A stretch of DNA of 64,000 nt from an uncultured Acetatifactor sp. (GTDB taxonomy: Bacteria; Bacillota; Clostridia; Lachnospirales; Lachnospiraceae). How positions within the stretch are numbered: the stretch's first letter is position 1; each line of letters begins with the position of its first letter. The stretch covers positions 12,541 to 76,540 of the forward strand of contig CAKRZO010000018.1 of the NCBI GenBank assembly GCA_934433135.1, written 5' to 3'. The translations under genes and the position numbers were made by a program. Positions 43,564-51,182 of the stretch are shown here, piece after piece. The notes beneath the pieces are model-generated. The model was not told the DNA's origin and made no database searches. It saw only the letters and a program-made list of their open reading frames with translations.

Positions 43564-44898
43564 CTACATTTCGGTAATCTCCACATACTTTGCGGTCACA
43601 TCGGTTACAATGCCGTCCATGGAAGCATGCACCGGCACGCTTAAACCTTCCGCTGCTGCGGCAATCACCTGGCCTCTTACTACCCGGTCACCTTTTTTTA
43701 CCACACATACGGCAGGTGCTCCGATATGCTGGGAAAAGGCTTCCCTGACACAGTGTACTTTCTTTACTTCATCTTCCAGGGGCGCCTTTGTTTCGTATTT
43801 CGTCAGTCCCAGTCGTGCTTCCAGTCGTCTGGTAGGTACCTTGCGGTATTCTCTTTCTTCCTTCACCGGTGCGGGCTGCAGATGCTTCGGTGCTTGTACG
43901 CCGGCCTTTCTTAACTGTGTCTTGCATTCCGTAATCAAAGTTCTGGGAGAAAGTCCCTGGGGGCAGGAAAACATCTCGCACAGACCACAACTGCTACAGA
44001 AAAAGAGATTTAAGAACGCATCCAGATCCTGCGTATCATGGTTGCTCATGGCACGCATAAAGCGGTGCGGCTCAATCGGGTGTCCCAAATTATGTCTGGG
44101 GCACAGATCCGTACAGGTCTGACACTGACAGCAGCAGGATGCGGCTCTTTTCACGCCTACATGAGAGGGCATTCTTTTTCTTTGAATGATCTGGTGTTCC
44201 TCCGGCAGAATCAGAATGGCATTGGTGGTTCTGGTAACGGTATCATAAGGACTTTCGATCCTTCCCATCATCGGCCCGCCTACCAGGTATACCGGATTTA
44301 TGATCTCTTTGCGGATTCCGCCTGCCATGGATACCACTTCTTCCAGTGATGTTCCCAAAGGCACTCTGACCGTCACCGGATTTTCCACTTCTCCGACCAC
44401 GGAGACGACTTTATCCACAACAGGCGTGGACTTATCCACGGCTCTATGCACATTATACACAGTTTCTACGTTAAAAACAGCCACTCCTGCCTCAATCGGC
44501 AGACCGCCCGGGGAAATGACTCTTCCGGTAGCCTCATAAATCAGCACCACTTCATCTCCCATAGGATATGCTGCTGTCAGCAGTTGAATCCGCACCTTGT
44601 CATACAAAGGTACATATTGCTGCAACGCTTCCACTGTAGACTTATATTCTTCTTTTACGCCGATAATGGCTTCTTTCGCATCCAGTACATCCGCGATCAT
44701 GGCAAAAGTTTCCACGATTTCTTTTGCATGTACTTTCAGCATTTGTCTGTGAAGCCGAAGCAGAGGCTCGCACTCTGCACAGTTTAACAGAATTGTATTG
44801 GCTCTTGTATCGATTTTCATATAGGTAGGAAAGCCTGCCCCTCCCGCGCCTACAATTCCGTTTTCCTTGATAATTTGTCTTAATTCCTCAATGGTCAT
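43564..44898 (-). CDS. pduS: PduS/RnfC-like flavo-iron-sulfur electron carrier
   Basis: 444 residues. The N-terminal NADH/FMN-binding loop is NGIVGAGGAGFPTYMK. Two Fe-S motifs are visible: CCQCQTCTDLCP and CSSCGLCEMFSCP. A C-terminal biotinyl/lipoyl-like fold contains DRVVRGQVIAAAAEG. In cobalamin-type pdu systems PduS reduces B12. Here no B12 enzyme is present, so it more likely handles NADH regeneration or electron transfer through PduT, possibly to the activase. The start at 44898 follows GGAG, 16 bases after the pduN stop. Confidence 0.9.
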   Translation of the reverse strand: MTIEELRQIIKENGIVGAGGAGFPTYMKIDTRANTILLNCAECEPLLRLHRQMLKVHAKEIVETFAMIADVLDAKEAIIGVKEEYKSTVEALQQYVPLYDKVRIQLLTAAYPMGDEVVLIYEATGRVISPGGLPIEAGVAVFNVETVYNVHRAVDKSTPVVDKVVSVVGEVENPVTVRVPLGTSLEEVVSMAGGIRKEIINPVYLVGGPMMGRIESPYDTVTRTTNAILILPEEHQIIQRKRMPSHVGVKRAASCCCQCQTCTDLCPRHNLGHPIEPHRFMRAMSNHDTQDLDAFLNLFFCSSCGLCEMFSCPQGLSPRTLITECKTQLRKAGVQAPKHLQPAPVKEEREYRKVPTRRLEARLGLTKYETKAPLEDEVKKVHCVREAFSQHIGAPAVCVVKKGDRVVRGQVIAAAAEGLSVPVHASMDGIVTDVTAKYVEITEM

Positions 44899-44914
44899 CT
44901 GCTTCACACTCCAC

Positions 44915-45181
44915 TTACTCGAATTCGGCAGGATCGTCAATGATGCCCACAATGGCGGCATCCACCGGTGCGCTTTCCTGACCGCAGCCGATTCTGGCCG
45001 CACTTCCGCAGGCAACCAGAACATACTCTCCGATTCCTGCTCCGATCACATCAATGGCAACTATTTGTTCTTTTTCCGCACCCATTCCGGATACCGGTTC
45101 CACGATCATAAATTTATTGCCGATAAGATTTTCACACTTGCGGGTCGATACAACGCTTCCCGTTACTTTTCCAACAATCAT
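44915..45181 (-). CDS. pduN: BMC-P vertex protein (EutN/CcmL/PduN-like)
   Basis: 88 residues, a normal length for the pentameric proteins that close the vertices of the polyhedral shell. Family marks are MIVGKVTGSVVSTRKCENL, KFMIVEPV, VAIDVIGAGIGEYVLVACGSAAR and PVDAAIVGIID. I start at 45181 because GGAG lies 6 bases before it; the longer open frame has no ribosome site. It is the only vertex gene seen. Confidence 0.92.
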   Translation of the reverse strand: MIVGKVTGSVVSTRKCENLIGNKFMIVEPVSGMGAEKEQIVAIDVIGAGIGEYVLVACGSAARIGCGQESAPVDAAIVGIIDDPAEFE

Positions 45182-45324
45182 ATATTCTCCTGCCAGCCTC
45201 ATTCTTGTTCTGAGTACCGGAATCCGTTTCGAGAACTGACGGGGAAACCGGTACTCTTTCTGCATCCTGGTACAACGTACAAGAAATGACTGGACCGATA
45301 ACAGGCAAGTTATTTGGTCTGGTT

Positions 45325-45375
45325 ATTTGCAGGACGGTGTACCAGGCTCATGTTAATCGTTCAAACATGCCTGGT
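45325..45375. repeat. 20-base shared sequence and hairpin between pduN and pduL
   Basis: 45,325-45,344 is a 20-base string found again (inverted) at 37,124-37,143. Overlapping its end, ACCAGGCTCATGTT (45341-45354) pairs with AACATGCCTGGT (45364-45375). The 278-base gap 45,182-45,459 has no gene; the hairpin could be an mRNA processing or stability element. Confidence 0.5.
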
Positions 45376-45459
45376 CAAAACACCTAAAGACACTCTTGCA
45401 TCCAACTTCTCATTCAAGCATGTAATCGGCGCAGGAATGCCTAGTTAAATTATTACAGC

Positions 45460-46104
45460 TTACTTCAAAATCGTTACGGTATCGCCTGTTGCAATTTTAC
45501 TTGCATTGGCTTCATCCGTATCAATGTGCATCTCCAGTGTAAAGGATTCATCTACACGGATCTTCACATGATTAAAAACAGTTCCTCTTTCGTTGTCCGC
45601 TTTCACGGATACGATATCGCCGTCATGTACTCCTGCTGCCAGGGCATCGGCAGGAGACATATGAATATGGCGCATTGCTATAATGCATCCTTCTTTTAAG
45701 TACAACGCACCCTTAGGTCCCACAATGGCAATCGGTGCGCTTCCGGCAATCTTACCGGACTCTCTGACAGGTGCCTTAATTCCCAGTTTTACGGCATCAG
45801 TAGCGGAAATCTCCACCTGAGAAGCTTTTCTTACCGGTCCCAACACTCTTACATTTTCTATTGCACGAAGCTTTAAGCCTACCAGTGTCACCATCTCATT
45901 GGCTGCAAACTGACCGCCCATCAGCTCCTTCTTTTTGGTCAAATGATATCCCTCACCGAACAGAACCTCTACATGCTCCTGTGTCAGATGCACGTGTCTG
46001 GCAGATACCCCGATGGGTACCACATACCCTTTTTCATTCGGTTTCTGCTGATCAAGCGCAGCGAGGACTGCTTTCGTGATGAATTCGATCTCTCTCGTTT
46101 CCAA
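45460..46104 (-). CDS. pduL: phosphate propanoyltransferase (PduL) with N-terminal encapsulation helix
   Basis: 214 residues. PduL converts propionyl-CoA plus phosphate to propionyl-phosphate and frees CoA inside the shell. The two PF06130 repeats show zinc-ligand histidines in VPIGVSARHVHLTQEHV and ALYLKEGCIIAMRHIHMSPA. The first 20 residues (IEFITKAVLAALDQQ) form an amphipathic helix like those of the other cargo proteins here. The kinase that would make ATP from propionyl-phosphate is not in the window. The upstream gap contains a family 1 repeat. Confidence 0.93.
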   Translation of the reverse strand: METREIEFITKAVLAALDQQKPNEKGYVVPIGVSARHVHLTQEHVEVLFGEGYHLTKKKELMGGQFAANEMVTLVGLKLRAIENVRVLGPVRKASQVEISATDAVKLGIKAPVRESGKIAGSAPIAIVGPKGALYLKEGCIIAMRHIHMSPADALAAGVHDGDIVSVKADNERGTVFNHVKIRVDESFTLEMHIDTDEANASKIATGDTVTILK

Positions 46105-46179
46105 ATTTTCACCGCCATCCGTTTTTTTGTTTCAGGGATTCTTTTCCCCATTTTGTTTTTCTGCATTCAAACTGATTCG

Positions 46180-46326
46180 TAACCGTTCAGACGCGCCGTT
46201 CACAAAACCGTGCTTACCGCTATCGATTGCAGCTGCAAGCCGCATCCTGTAATCGGCGCTTAAGCTTAGACAGATTTTCATGCAGGCATGAAATCTATCC
46301 GCAAAAATACCTTACTGAACTGTTAC
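46180..46326. repeat. dispersed intergenic repeat, family 1 (147-base copy inside the microcompartment operon)
   Basis: Ends TAACCGTTCAG and CTGAACTGTTA are near-complements. The interior has CAGATTTTCATGCAGGCATG then AAATCTATCCGC, shared with 10,682. It fills most of the gap between the long BMC-H gene and pduL and would be transcribed as a structured RNA. Confidence 0.65.
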
Positions 46327-46351
46327 GATAAAACTATGGTAGTGCCGAATT

Positions 46352-46768
46352 TTAACCTACGTGAGGCAGAATCATTTCCACGTCACTGTGAGGTCTGGGA
46401 ATTACATGGGTAGCAATCAGCTCGCCTAATTTGCCTGCTGCTGCAGCGCCGCTTTCTACAGAAGATTTAACGGCTCCTACATCTCCGCGTACCATTACGG
46501 TTACCAGTCCGGATCCGATCTTCTCGGTACCGATTAAAGTTACGTTTGCAGATTTGCACATTGCATCTGCTGCTTCGATTGCTGCTACAAGTCCTCTTGT
46601 TTCAACCATTCCTAATGCTTCCTGTGACATCTTCTTTTCCTCCTTCTTTGTTGCGGGTGTTTTCACTTCCGCAGTATGCTCAATATTGTCAGTTTTCTTT
46701 GCTGCTGCTGTCTGCACTCTTCTTGCTGCAGAAGCGGCTTTTTTTGGGGGGTCTTTTCTCTCTGCCAT
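46352..46768 (-). CDS. BMC-H shell protein with optional Lys/Ala-rich N-terminal extension (two starts)
   Basis: The BMC domain is PduA/J-like (ALGMVETRGLVAAIEAADAM, VMVRGDVGAVKSSVESGAAA, IPRPHSDVEMILP). Two starts are well supported. The outer ATG at 46768 overlaps the previous stop (TAATG), has AAGGA 6 bases upstream and gives 138 residues. The internal ATG at 46630 has AAGGAGG 8 bases upstream and gives 92 residues, the normal BMC-H length. The 46-residue extension is rich in Lys and Ala (KKAASAARRVQTAAAKK) and looks flexible. The arrangement recalls PduB/PduB', where the long form anchors cargo. Dual translation is inferred, not proven. Confidence 0.88.
   Translation of the reverse strand: MAERKDPPKKAASAARRVQTAAAKKTDNIEHTAEVKTPATKKEEKKMSQEALGMVETRGLVAAIEAADAMCKSANVTLIGTEKIGSGLVTVMVRGDVGAVKSSVESGAAAAGKLGELIATHVIPRPHSDVEMILPHVG
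46639..46645 (-). promoter_or_regulatory. internal ribosome binding site for the short BMC-H form
   Basis: On the minus strand AAGGAGG stands 8 bases before the internal ATG at 46630, inside the open frame of the long form (it encodes part of KKEEKK). It is a perfect Shine-Dalgarno match, stronger than the AAGGA before the outer start. Confidence 0.8.
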
Positions 46769-47073
46769 TACAGTTCCTTAGCCTCTTCTTTTTTAAAACG
46801 ACTGGCACTTAATTTCACCAACCGGACAATCTCCGGATGAGGATTGGCAATGACACCATGGGAAACGGGTTTCTTAATTCCCTGCCTGCAGGCCGTCTCC
46901 ACTGCCTGTGTTACAGCGGCCACTTCACCCTTGACTACCAGCGTAACAAGGCGTCCGCCCAGTTTTCTTTCCCAGGTAGCCAGCTCCACATCTGCAGTTT
47001 TGCACATGATATCCAGTGCTTCCATAGCAGCTGCAACACCGGTTATCTCTATAAAGCCATATGAGTTACCCAT
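46768..47073 (-). CDS. BMC-H shell protein, divergent, with basic C-terminal tail
   Basis: 101 residues. A single BMC domain (GFIEITGVAAAMEALDIMCK, LVVKGEVAAVTQAVETACRQ, GVIANPHPEIVRLV) is less like PduA than the neighbouring copies and ends in a charged tail (SRFKKEEAKEL). It probably makes hexamers with a different pore. Its stop codon overlaps the start of the two-start shell gene by one base, so their translation is coupled. It follows the PduA-like gene at 47,109. Confidence 0.9.
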   Translation of the reverse strand: MGNSYGFIEITGVAAAMEALDIMCKTADVELATWERKLGGRLVTLVVKGEVAAVTQAVETACRQGIKKPVSHGVIANPHPEIVRLVKLSASRFKKEEAKEL

Positions 47074-47108
47074 TGTGATGTCTCTCTTTCCTGTTTCCGG
47101 TATTTTCC

Positions 47109-47384
47109 TCAGATGCTGGGAAGAATCTTTTCTACGTCAGCATGAGGTCTGGGAATTACGTGGGTAGCTACCAGTTCGCCCAGTCTGCTTGCTGCAGCGG
47201 ATCCGCTCTCTACGGCTGCTTTTACAGCGCCTACATCTCCGCGTACCATTACGGTTACCAGTCCGGATCCGATCTTCTCGGTACCGATCAAAGATACCTC
47301 AGCCGCTTTAGTCATTGCGTCTGCTGCTTCGATTGCAGCGGTAAGTCCTCTGGTTTCTACCATTCCTAATGCTTCTTTTGCCAT
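47109..47384 (-). CDS. pduA: BMC-H shell protein, PduA/PduJ-like
   Basis: 91 residues, the canonical hexamer-forming facet protein. EALGMVETRGLTAAIEAADA, GTEKIGSGLVTVMVRGDVGA and HVIPRPHADVEKILP are typical of PduA/EutM. It is nearly identical in its core to the short form of the two-start gene at 46,352, so the two arose by duplication. It probably forms the bulk of the shell and the pores for propanediol or aldehyde substrate. GGAGG precedes the ATG. Confidence 0.95.
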   Translation of the reverse strand: MAKEALGMVETRGLTAAIEAADAMTKAAEVSLIGTEKIGSGLVTVMVRGDVGAVKAAVESGSAAASRLGELVATHVIPRPHADVEKILPSI

Positions 47385-47523
47385 TGTTGTTATCCTCCTG
47401 ATTTTTCATTGTCTGCCGCTTTACGGCACTATTCCGTCTATGTTGATTTTCCGATTTCGGTTTTACTGTTTCTGCTGTTTTTGTTGTTTAACCGCTTTCA
47501 CGTCTTTGGCGTCTTTCCGGTTT

Positions 47524-47838
47524 TCAGCTTTTGTCAAATGCGCTTAACTTTAACATCTTACAGGTATCATCGGTGGGATTGGCTATTACATAATGCTGTA
47601 CCACACCGGACACCTGTTTTGCCATTGCAATTCCTGCTTCCATTGCCGCATCCACATCTGCGATGCTTCCGCGGAATTTAATCGTAACCAGTAAGGGTAC
47701 CGGAAGGGAATCCGCATTCGCAGGCTTGTTCTTATCAAATGTTTCCAAAGTTACGTCTGCCGCCTTGCATCCGGCATCTGCTGCCATGAATGCACACACC
47801 AGTCCGTATACTTCCAGAATTCCTACTGCCTGATTCAT
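47524..47838 (-). CDS. BMC-H shell protein, third type
   Basis: 104 residues with one BMC domain (AVGILEVYGLVCAFMAADAG, VDAAMEAGIAMAKQVSGVVQ, HYVIANPTDDTCKMLKL). Relative to PduA it has an insertion (FDKNKPANADSLPVP) at about residues 34-48 that lengthens a surface loop near the hexamer edge. AAGGAG precedes the ATG. It is the first shell gene after the alcohol dehydrogenase gene. Specific pore function is unknown. Confidence 0.9.
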   Translation of the reverse strand: MNQAVGILEVYGLVCAFMAADAGCKAADVTLETFDKNKPANADSLPVPLLVTIKFRGSIADVDAAMEAGIAMAKQVSGVVQHYVIANPTDDTCKMLKLSAFDKS

Positions 47839-47873
47839 CGTCGCTCCTTCCCGTCACGTTTTCATCCGCACGC

Positions 47874-49103
47874 TTACTTGTTGATGATTGCAATCTTTAA
47901 GCCACTCATAGCCAGGTTGGTCTTGTGACCTTCATTAATCTGGTCTAACGGGAATGTGTGAGTGATCAGCTTATCGATAGGAAGACCGATCTGTTTTGCA
48001 CTCTTTAAGAAATCAAAGGTGGTTGCATAATCTCTCAAGGTATATACCCAGCTTCCTACAATGGTAAGTTCCTTGGAGCAGATATCAAAGTGAGGATTGA
48101 TGGTAGCATCTCCGCCGTTGATAAAGAATCCAAGTTCGCACAGGCCGCCGCCGTTGCGGATAAACTTATAAATATTGGAATGAGCCACCGGAGAACCGGT
48201 ACACTGGAATGCGAAATCAGCCAAATGACCGCCGAAGCCGTCTTCCACGGCCTTAGCCAGCGCTTCGATTCCTTTGTGCTCCTTGAAGTTTACGGTCTTG
48301 TTCGCACCGAGCATCTTGGCAAATTCCAGTCTCTTCTCTTCTCCGTCCACTGCCATGATGTTCTGAATGCCCATGGTGCGAAGGATGGCAATACAGATCA
48401 GACCGATAGGTCCGCATCCCTGTACAACGACCCTGGAATTAAAACGAAGAATTCCGGTTGACTTTGCTCTCTCTACGGCATGAACCAGTACGGCACAGGG
48501 CTCGATTAAGATTCTGGAGTACAAATCCAGGTCGCTTACGTTAAACACGGTAGAGCCGCCGCGGATCAGGATATAGTCTGCGAACCAGCCGTTGAAGTGA
48601 ATGTCATCATCCGGCAGAAGTCCGTATACATCCGCGCCGCCCACGTTCTGCTTATTTAAGTCAAACATGGTAATTTCCGGGTTGTCCTTAAAGATCATAC
48701 AGGTTACGACTTTATCTCCCAGATGAAGATCCTTGCCTGCGCTGTCTTTTTTTACGTTTTTACCCATCTTCACGATTTCACCGGTTCCTTCGTGTCCCAG
48801 AACAACCGGAATCAGTGAGAAGGGATCTCTCTTGAATTCATGTGCATCGGTACCGCAGATACCGCAGCCTTCTACTTTGACCAGGATATCGTCATCCCCC
48901 ACTTCCGGGATAGGAAATTCCTTAATCTCATAATGCTCCAGAGCTGTCAGCATGGCAACTCTTGCCGTCTTGGGGATCGCTGTTTCCTTCTTTGCTCCTT
49001 TGCAGGCGCCGGAACAGTTCCCGTCGCAGCCGTTACCCTTATTTTCCATATTCAGGATAACCTGCTTCACAATTTCTTCAACATTTACGTTGTTCAAATC
49101 CAT
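47874..49103 (-). CDS. zinc-dependent alcohol dehydrogenase with N-terminal encapsulation helix and Cys-rich linker
   Basis: 409 residues. Residues 4-18 form an amphipathic helix (NNVNVEEIVKQVILNM), followed by a glycine/cysteine linker (CDGNCSGACKG). A medium-chain zinc dehydrogenase follows: GCGICGTDAHEFKRD, VVLGHEGTGEIVKMG, a Rossmann VVVQGCGPIGLICIAI. It would reduce propanal to propanol or lactaldehyde to propanediol, recycling NADH in the lumen. It replaces the iron-type PduQ of cobalamin systems. The linker motif also occurs in the aldolase at 51,183. It lies between pduP and the shell genes. Confidence 0.92.
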   Translation of the reverse strand: MDLNNVNVEEIVKQVILNMENKGNGCDGNCSGACKGAKKETAIPKTARVAMLTALEHYEIKEFPIPEVGDDDILVKVEGCGICGTDAHEFKRDPFSLIPVVLGHEGTGEIVKMGKNVKKDSAGKDLHLGDKVVTCMIFKDNPEITMFDLNKQNVGGADVYGLLPDDDIHFNGWFADYILIRGGSTVFNVSDLDLYSRILIEPCAVLVHAVERAKSTGILRFNSRVVVQGCGPIGLICIAILRTMGIQNIMAVDGEEKRLEFAKMLGANKTVNFKEHKGIEALAKAVEDGFGGHLADFAFQCTGSPVAHSNIYKFIRNGGGLCELGFFINGGDATINPHFDICSKELTIVGSWVYTLRDYATTFDFLKSAKQIGLPIDKLITHTFPLDQINEGHKTNLAMSGLKIAIINK

Positions 49104-49154
49104 TGTGCCTTTCTCCTTTTCTCAATGATGTCGGAATAGATCACATTCTGTTTT

Positions 49155-50537
49155 TTATCTTATGCAGAGGCTATCTGTCATAACGCAACGGCGTCTCTTG
49201 GTAAAACTCTGAGCGCTGGTAAGGCCTTCGCCGGTACGGCTTGCGATAGTAAAGGTGCAATATCCTTCTCCGCCGAAGCCAAGTGCGGAATAAGAAGGTC
49301 CGTTCTTTACCAGAATAGCGGTATCGATCGCCTTGGCATATTTGGTAATGTTATCCACGTTCTTGGAATGGATATGTGCGGAGTGGCGGTTGCCATGCTC
49401 CAGCCATACTGCCTTTTCTACTGCGTCCTCAAAATCTTTGGCACGGACAATTCCCAGGATGGGCATCATCAATTCGGTTGTGATCAAAGGGTGCTCTTTT
49501 TCTCCTTCGAAGATAATGCAACGGATGTTATCCGGAACGCTTACACCGATCATGCCAAGCAAGGTCTTGGCATCCCGGCCTACGCACTTACGGTTCAGTC
49601 CCTTGGGTGTCAGTACGGTATTTACCAGCTTATCCTGCTCTTCCTTGGAAGCCAGGTAGCATCCCTGCTCAGTCAGCATATAATGCATGAGTTCATCCAG
49701 GATGGAAGAAACGGCAACCACCTCTTTTTCCGCAATACAAGGCAGGTTGTTGTCAAAAGTACAGCCATTTACAATGTCTGCTGCTGCTTTGCGGATGTCT
49801 GCTGTCTCATCTACCAGTGCGGGAGGGTTGCCGGCGCCTGCACCGATTCCTCTTTTACCGGAAGAAAGAACTGCGGTTACTACTCCGGGTCCTCCGGTAG
49901 CCACCAGAAGGGGAATATCTTTGTGCTTCATCATAATGCCGCTGGTTTCCAGTGTTGGTTTTTCCACAGTGCAGGCCACGTTGTCCGGGCCGCCGGCTTC
50001 TAAGGAAGCTTCATTAATCAGGTTGATCGCATAAATCGTTGTTTTGATTGCCTGAGGGTGTGGGTTGAATACCACGGTATTGCCGCCGGCAATCATTCCC
50101 ATGGAATTACACAGTACAGTTTCACTGGGATTGGTGCAGGGGGTAATGGCCCCGATTACACCGAACGGTCCCATCTCAATCAGGGTAAGTCCCCTGTCGC
50201 CCGACCATGCCGTAGTGGTAATGTCCTCGGTTCCCGGTGTCTTCTCCGCAACCAGGATGTGTTTTAAAATCTTATGCCCTACATTTCCCATGCCGGTTTC
50301 CTGTACTCCCATGCGGGCAAGGGTTTCAGCCTGCTCCTTGGTTTTCTTCCGGATATTGGAAATGATCTTTTCTCTCTGATCCATGGACATATTTCTGACA
50401 ACTGCCTGAGAAGCCTTGGCAGCTGCAATTGCATCATTCATATCGGTGAAAACGCCGTGCTTTCCGACAGGGCTTTCCGAGATCTGAAGTTTGGCAATTA
50501 CTTCCTGTACAATATCATTTACCATTTGCTCGTTCAT
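49155..50537 (-). CDS. pduP: CoA-acylating aldehyde dehydrogenase (PduP-like)
   Basis: 460 residues. The N-terminal helix MNEQMVNDIVQEVIAKLQ is a classic encapsulation peptide. The catalytic Cys lies in CTFDNNLPCIAEKEVVAV. VTAVLSSGKRGIGAGAGNPP and PMGVIGAITPCTNPSE-like text (here FGVIGAITPCTNPSE) match acylating dehydrogenases of the PduP/EutE group. It turns propanal, NAD+ and CoA into propionyl-CoA in the lumen. It is downstream of the GlcG-like gene. Confidence 0.94.
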   Translation of the reverse strand: MNEQMVNDIVQEVIAKLQISESPVGKHGVFTDMNDAIAAAKASQAVVRNMSMDQREKIISNIRKKTKEQAETLARMGVQETGMGNVGHKILKHILVAEKTPGTEDITTTAWSGDRGLTLIEMGPFGVIGAITPCTNPSETVLCNSMGMIAGGNTVVFNPHPQAIKTTIYAINLINEASLEAGGPDNVACTVEKPTLETSGIMMKHKDIPLLVATGGPGVVTAVLSSGKRGIGAGAGNPPALVDETADIRKAAADIVNGCTFDNNLPCIAEKEVVAVSSILDELMHYMLTEQGCYLASKEEQDKLVNTVLTPKGLNRKCVGRDAKTLLGMIGVSVPDNIRCIIFEGEKEHPLITTELMMPILGIVRAKDFEDAVEKAVWLEHGNRHSAHIHSKNVDNITKYAKAIDTAILVKNGPSYSALGFGGEGYCTFTIASRTGEGLTSAQSFTKRRRCVMTDSLCIR

Positions 50538-50617
50538 ATTATCCTCATTTCATCAGACGCCTTCGTATCTGTTTTGGGTATTACAGTTTCTGCATTGCTG
50601 CTTAAGCGTCTGTGTTT

Positions 50618-51142
50618 TTATTGCTGTCCGGTTAATTCCGAAAAAGTTTTTTCCGCAAAATGCGCCAGATAGGTATCCTGGGCAGCGCTGCCTCCGCTTA
50701 CGCCGAAAGCGCCTATGATGCGTCCGTTTACCTTTAAAGGCACACCGCCTCCGAAAATCACGATGCGTCCCTTATTGGTATGCTGGATCCCATACAGTTC
50801 TGCACCCGAAGCGGCGAGCTTTCCCAGTTCCTCCGTAGACATCTTAAAGGCAATTGCCGTATAGGTCTTGTTCAGAGCCACATCGTAGCTTCCTATGTAG
50901 GCATCGTCCATACAACGCACTGCTACGGGATTCCCATGAGAGTCGGAAACTGCCGTCACAACTCTCATACTCATATTTTTGGCTTCCTGCTCCACTTTTT
51001 TCATGAGCACTTCCGCAAAATCCAGGGTGATATCCGCTGTCATATGCGTGACATTTGCAGACGTATCCGCAGCGGATCCAAATCCGTTCTTTTCCAAAAT
51101 TTCCCGAACCGTTCTGGCTATAACTTGCTCATTTTTTTCCAT
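50618..51142 (-). CDS. GlcG/HbpS-like (PduO C-terminal-type) protein with N-terminal helix
   Basis: 174 residues. An N-terminal amphipathic helix (EQVIARTVREILEKNG) resembles the encapsulation helices of neighbours. The rest is a PF03928 domain (MRVVTAVSDSHGNPVAVRCM, DVALNKTYTAIAFKMSTEE, GGGVPLKVNGRIIGAFGVSG), found in PduO C-termini and heme-binding HbpS. No adenosyltransferase half is present, in line with a B12-free system. The role in glycyl-radical microcompartments is not settled; cofactor or small-molecule binding is likely. Confidence 0.88.
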   Translation of the reverse strand: MEKNEQVIARTVREILEKNGFGSAADTSANVTHMTADITLDFAEVLMKKVEQEAKNMSMRVVTAVSDSHGNPVAVRCMDDAYIGSYDVALNKTYTAIAFKMSTEELGKLAASGAELYGIQHTNKGRIVIFGGGVPLKVNGRIIGAFGVSGGSAAQDTYLAHFAEKTFSELTGQQ

Positions 51143-51182
51143 AACAAATGTCCGTTTCTGGTTTCAGGCTTTATGTCAGATC

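Noticed and set aside
50618..51142. PduO adenosyltransferase
   Set aside because: Only the C-terminal GlcG-like domain is present; the ATP:cobalamin adenosyltransferase half is absent.
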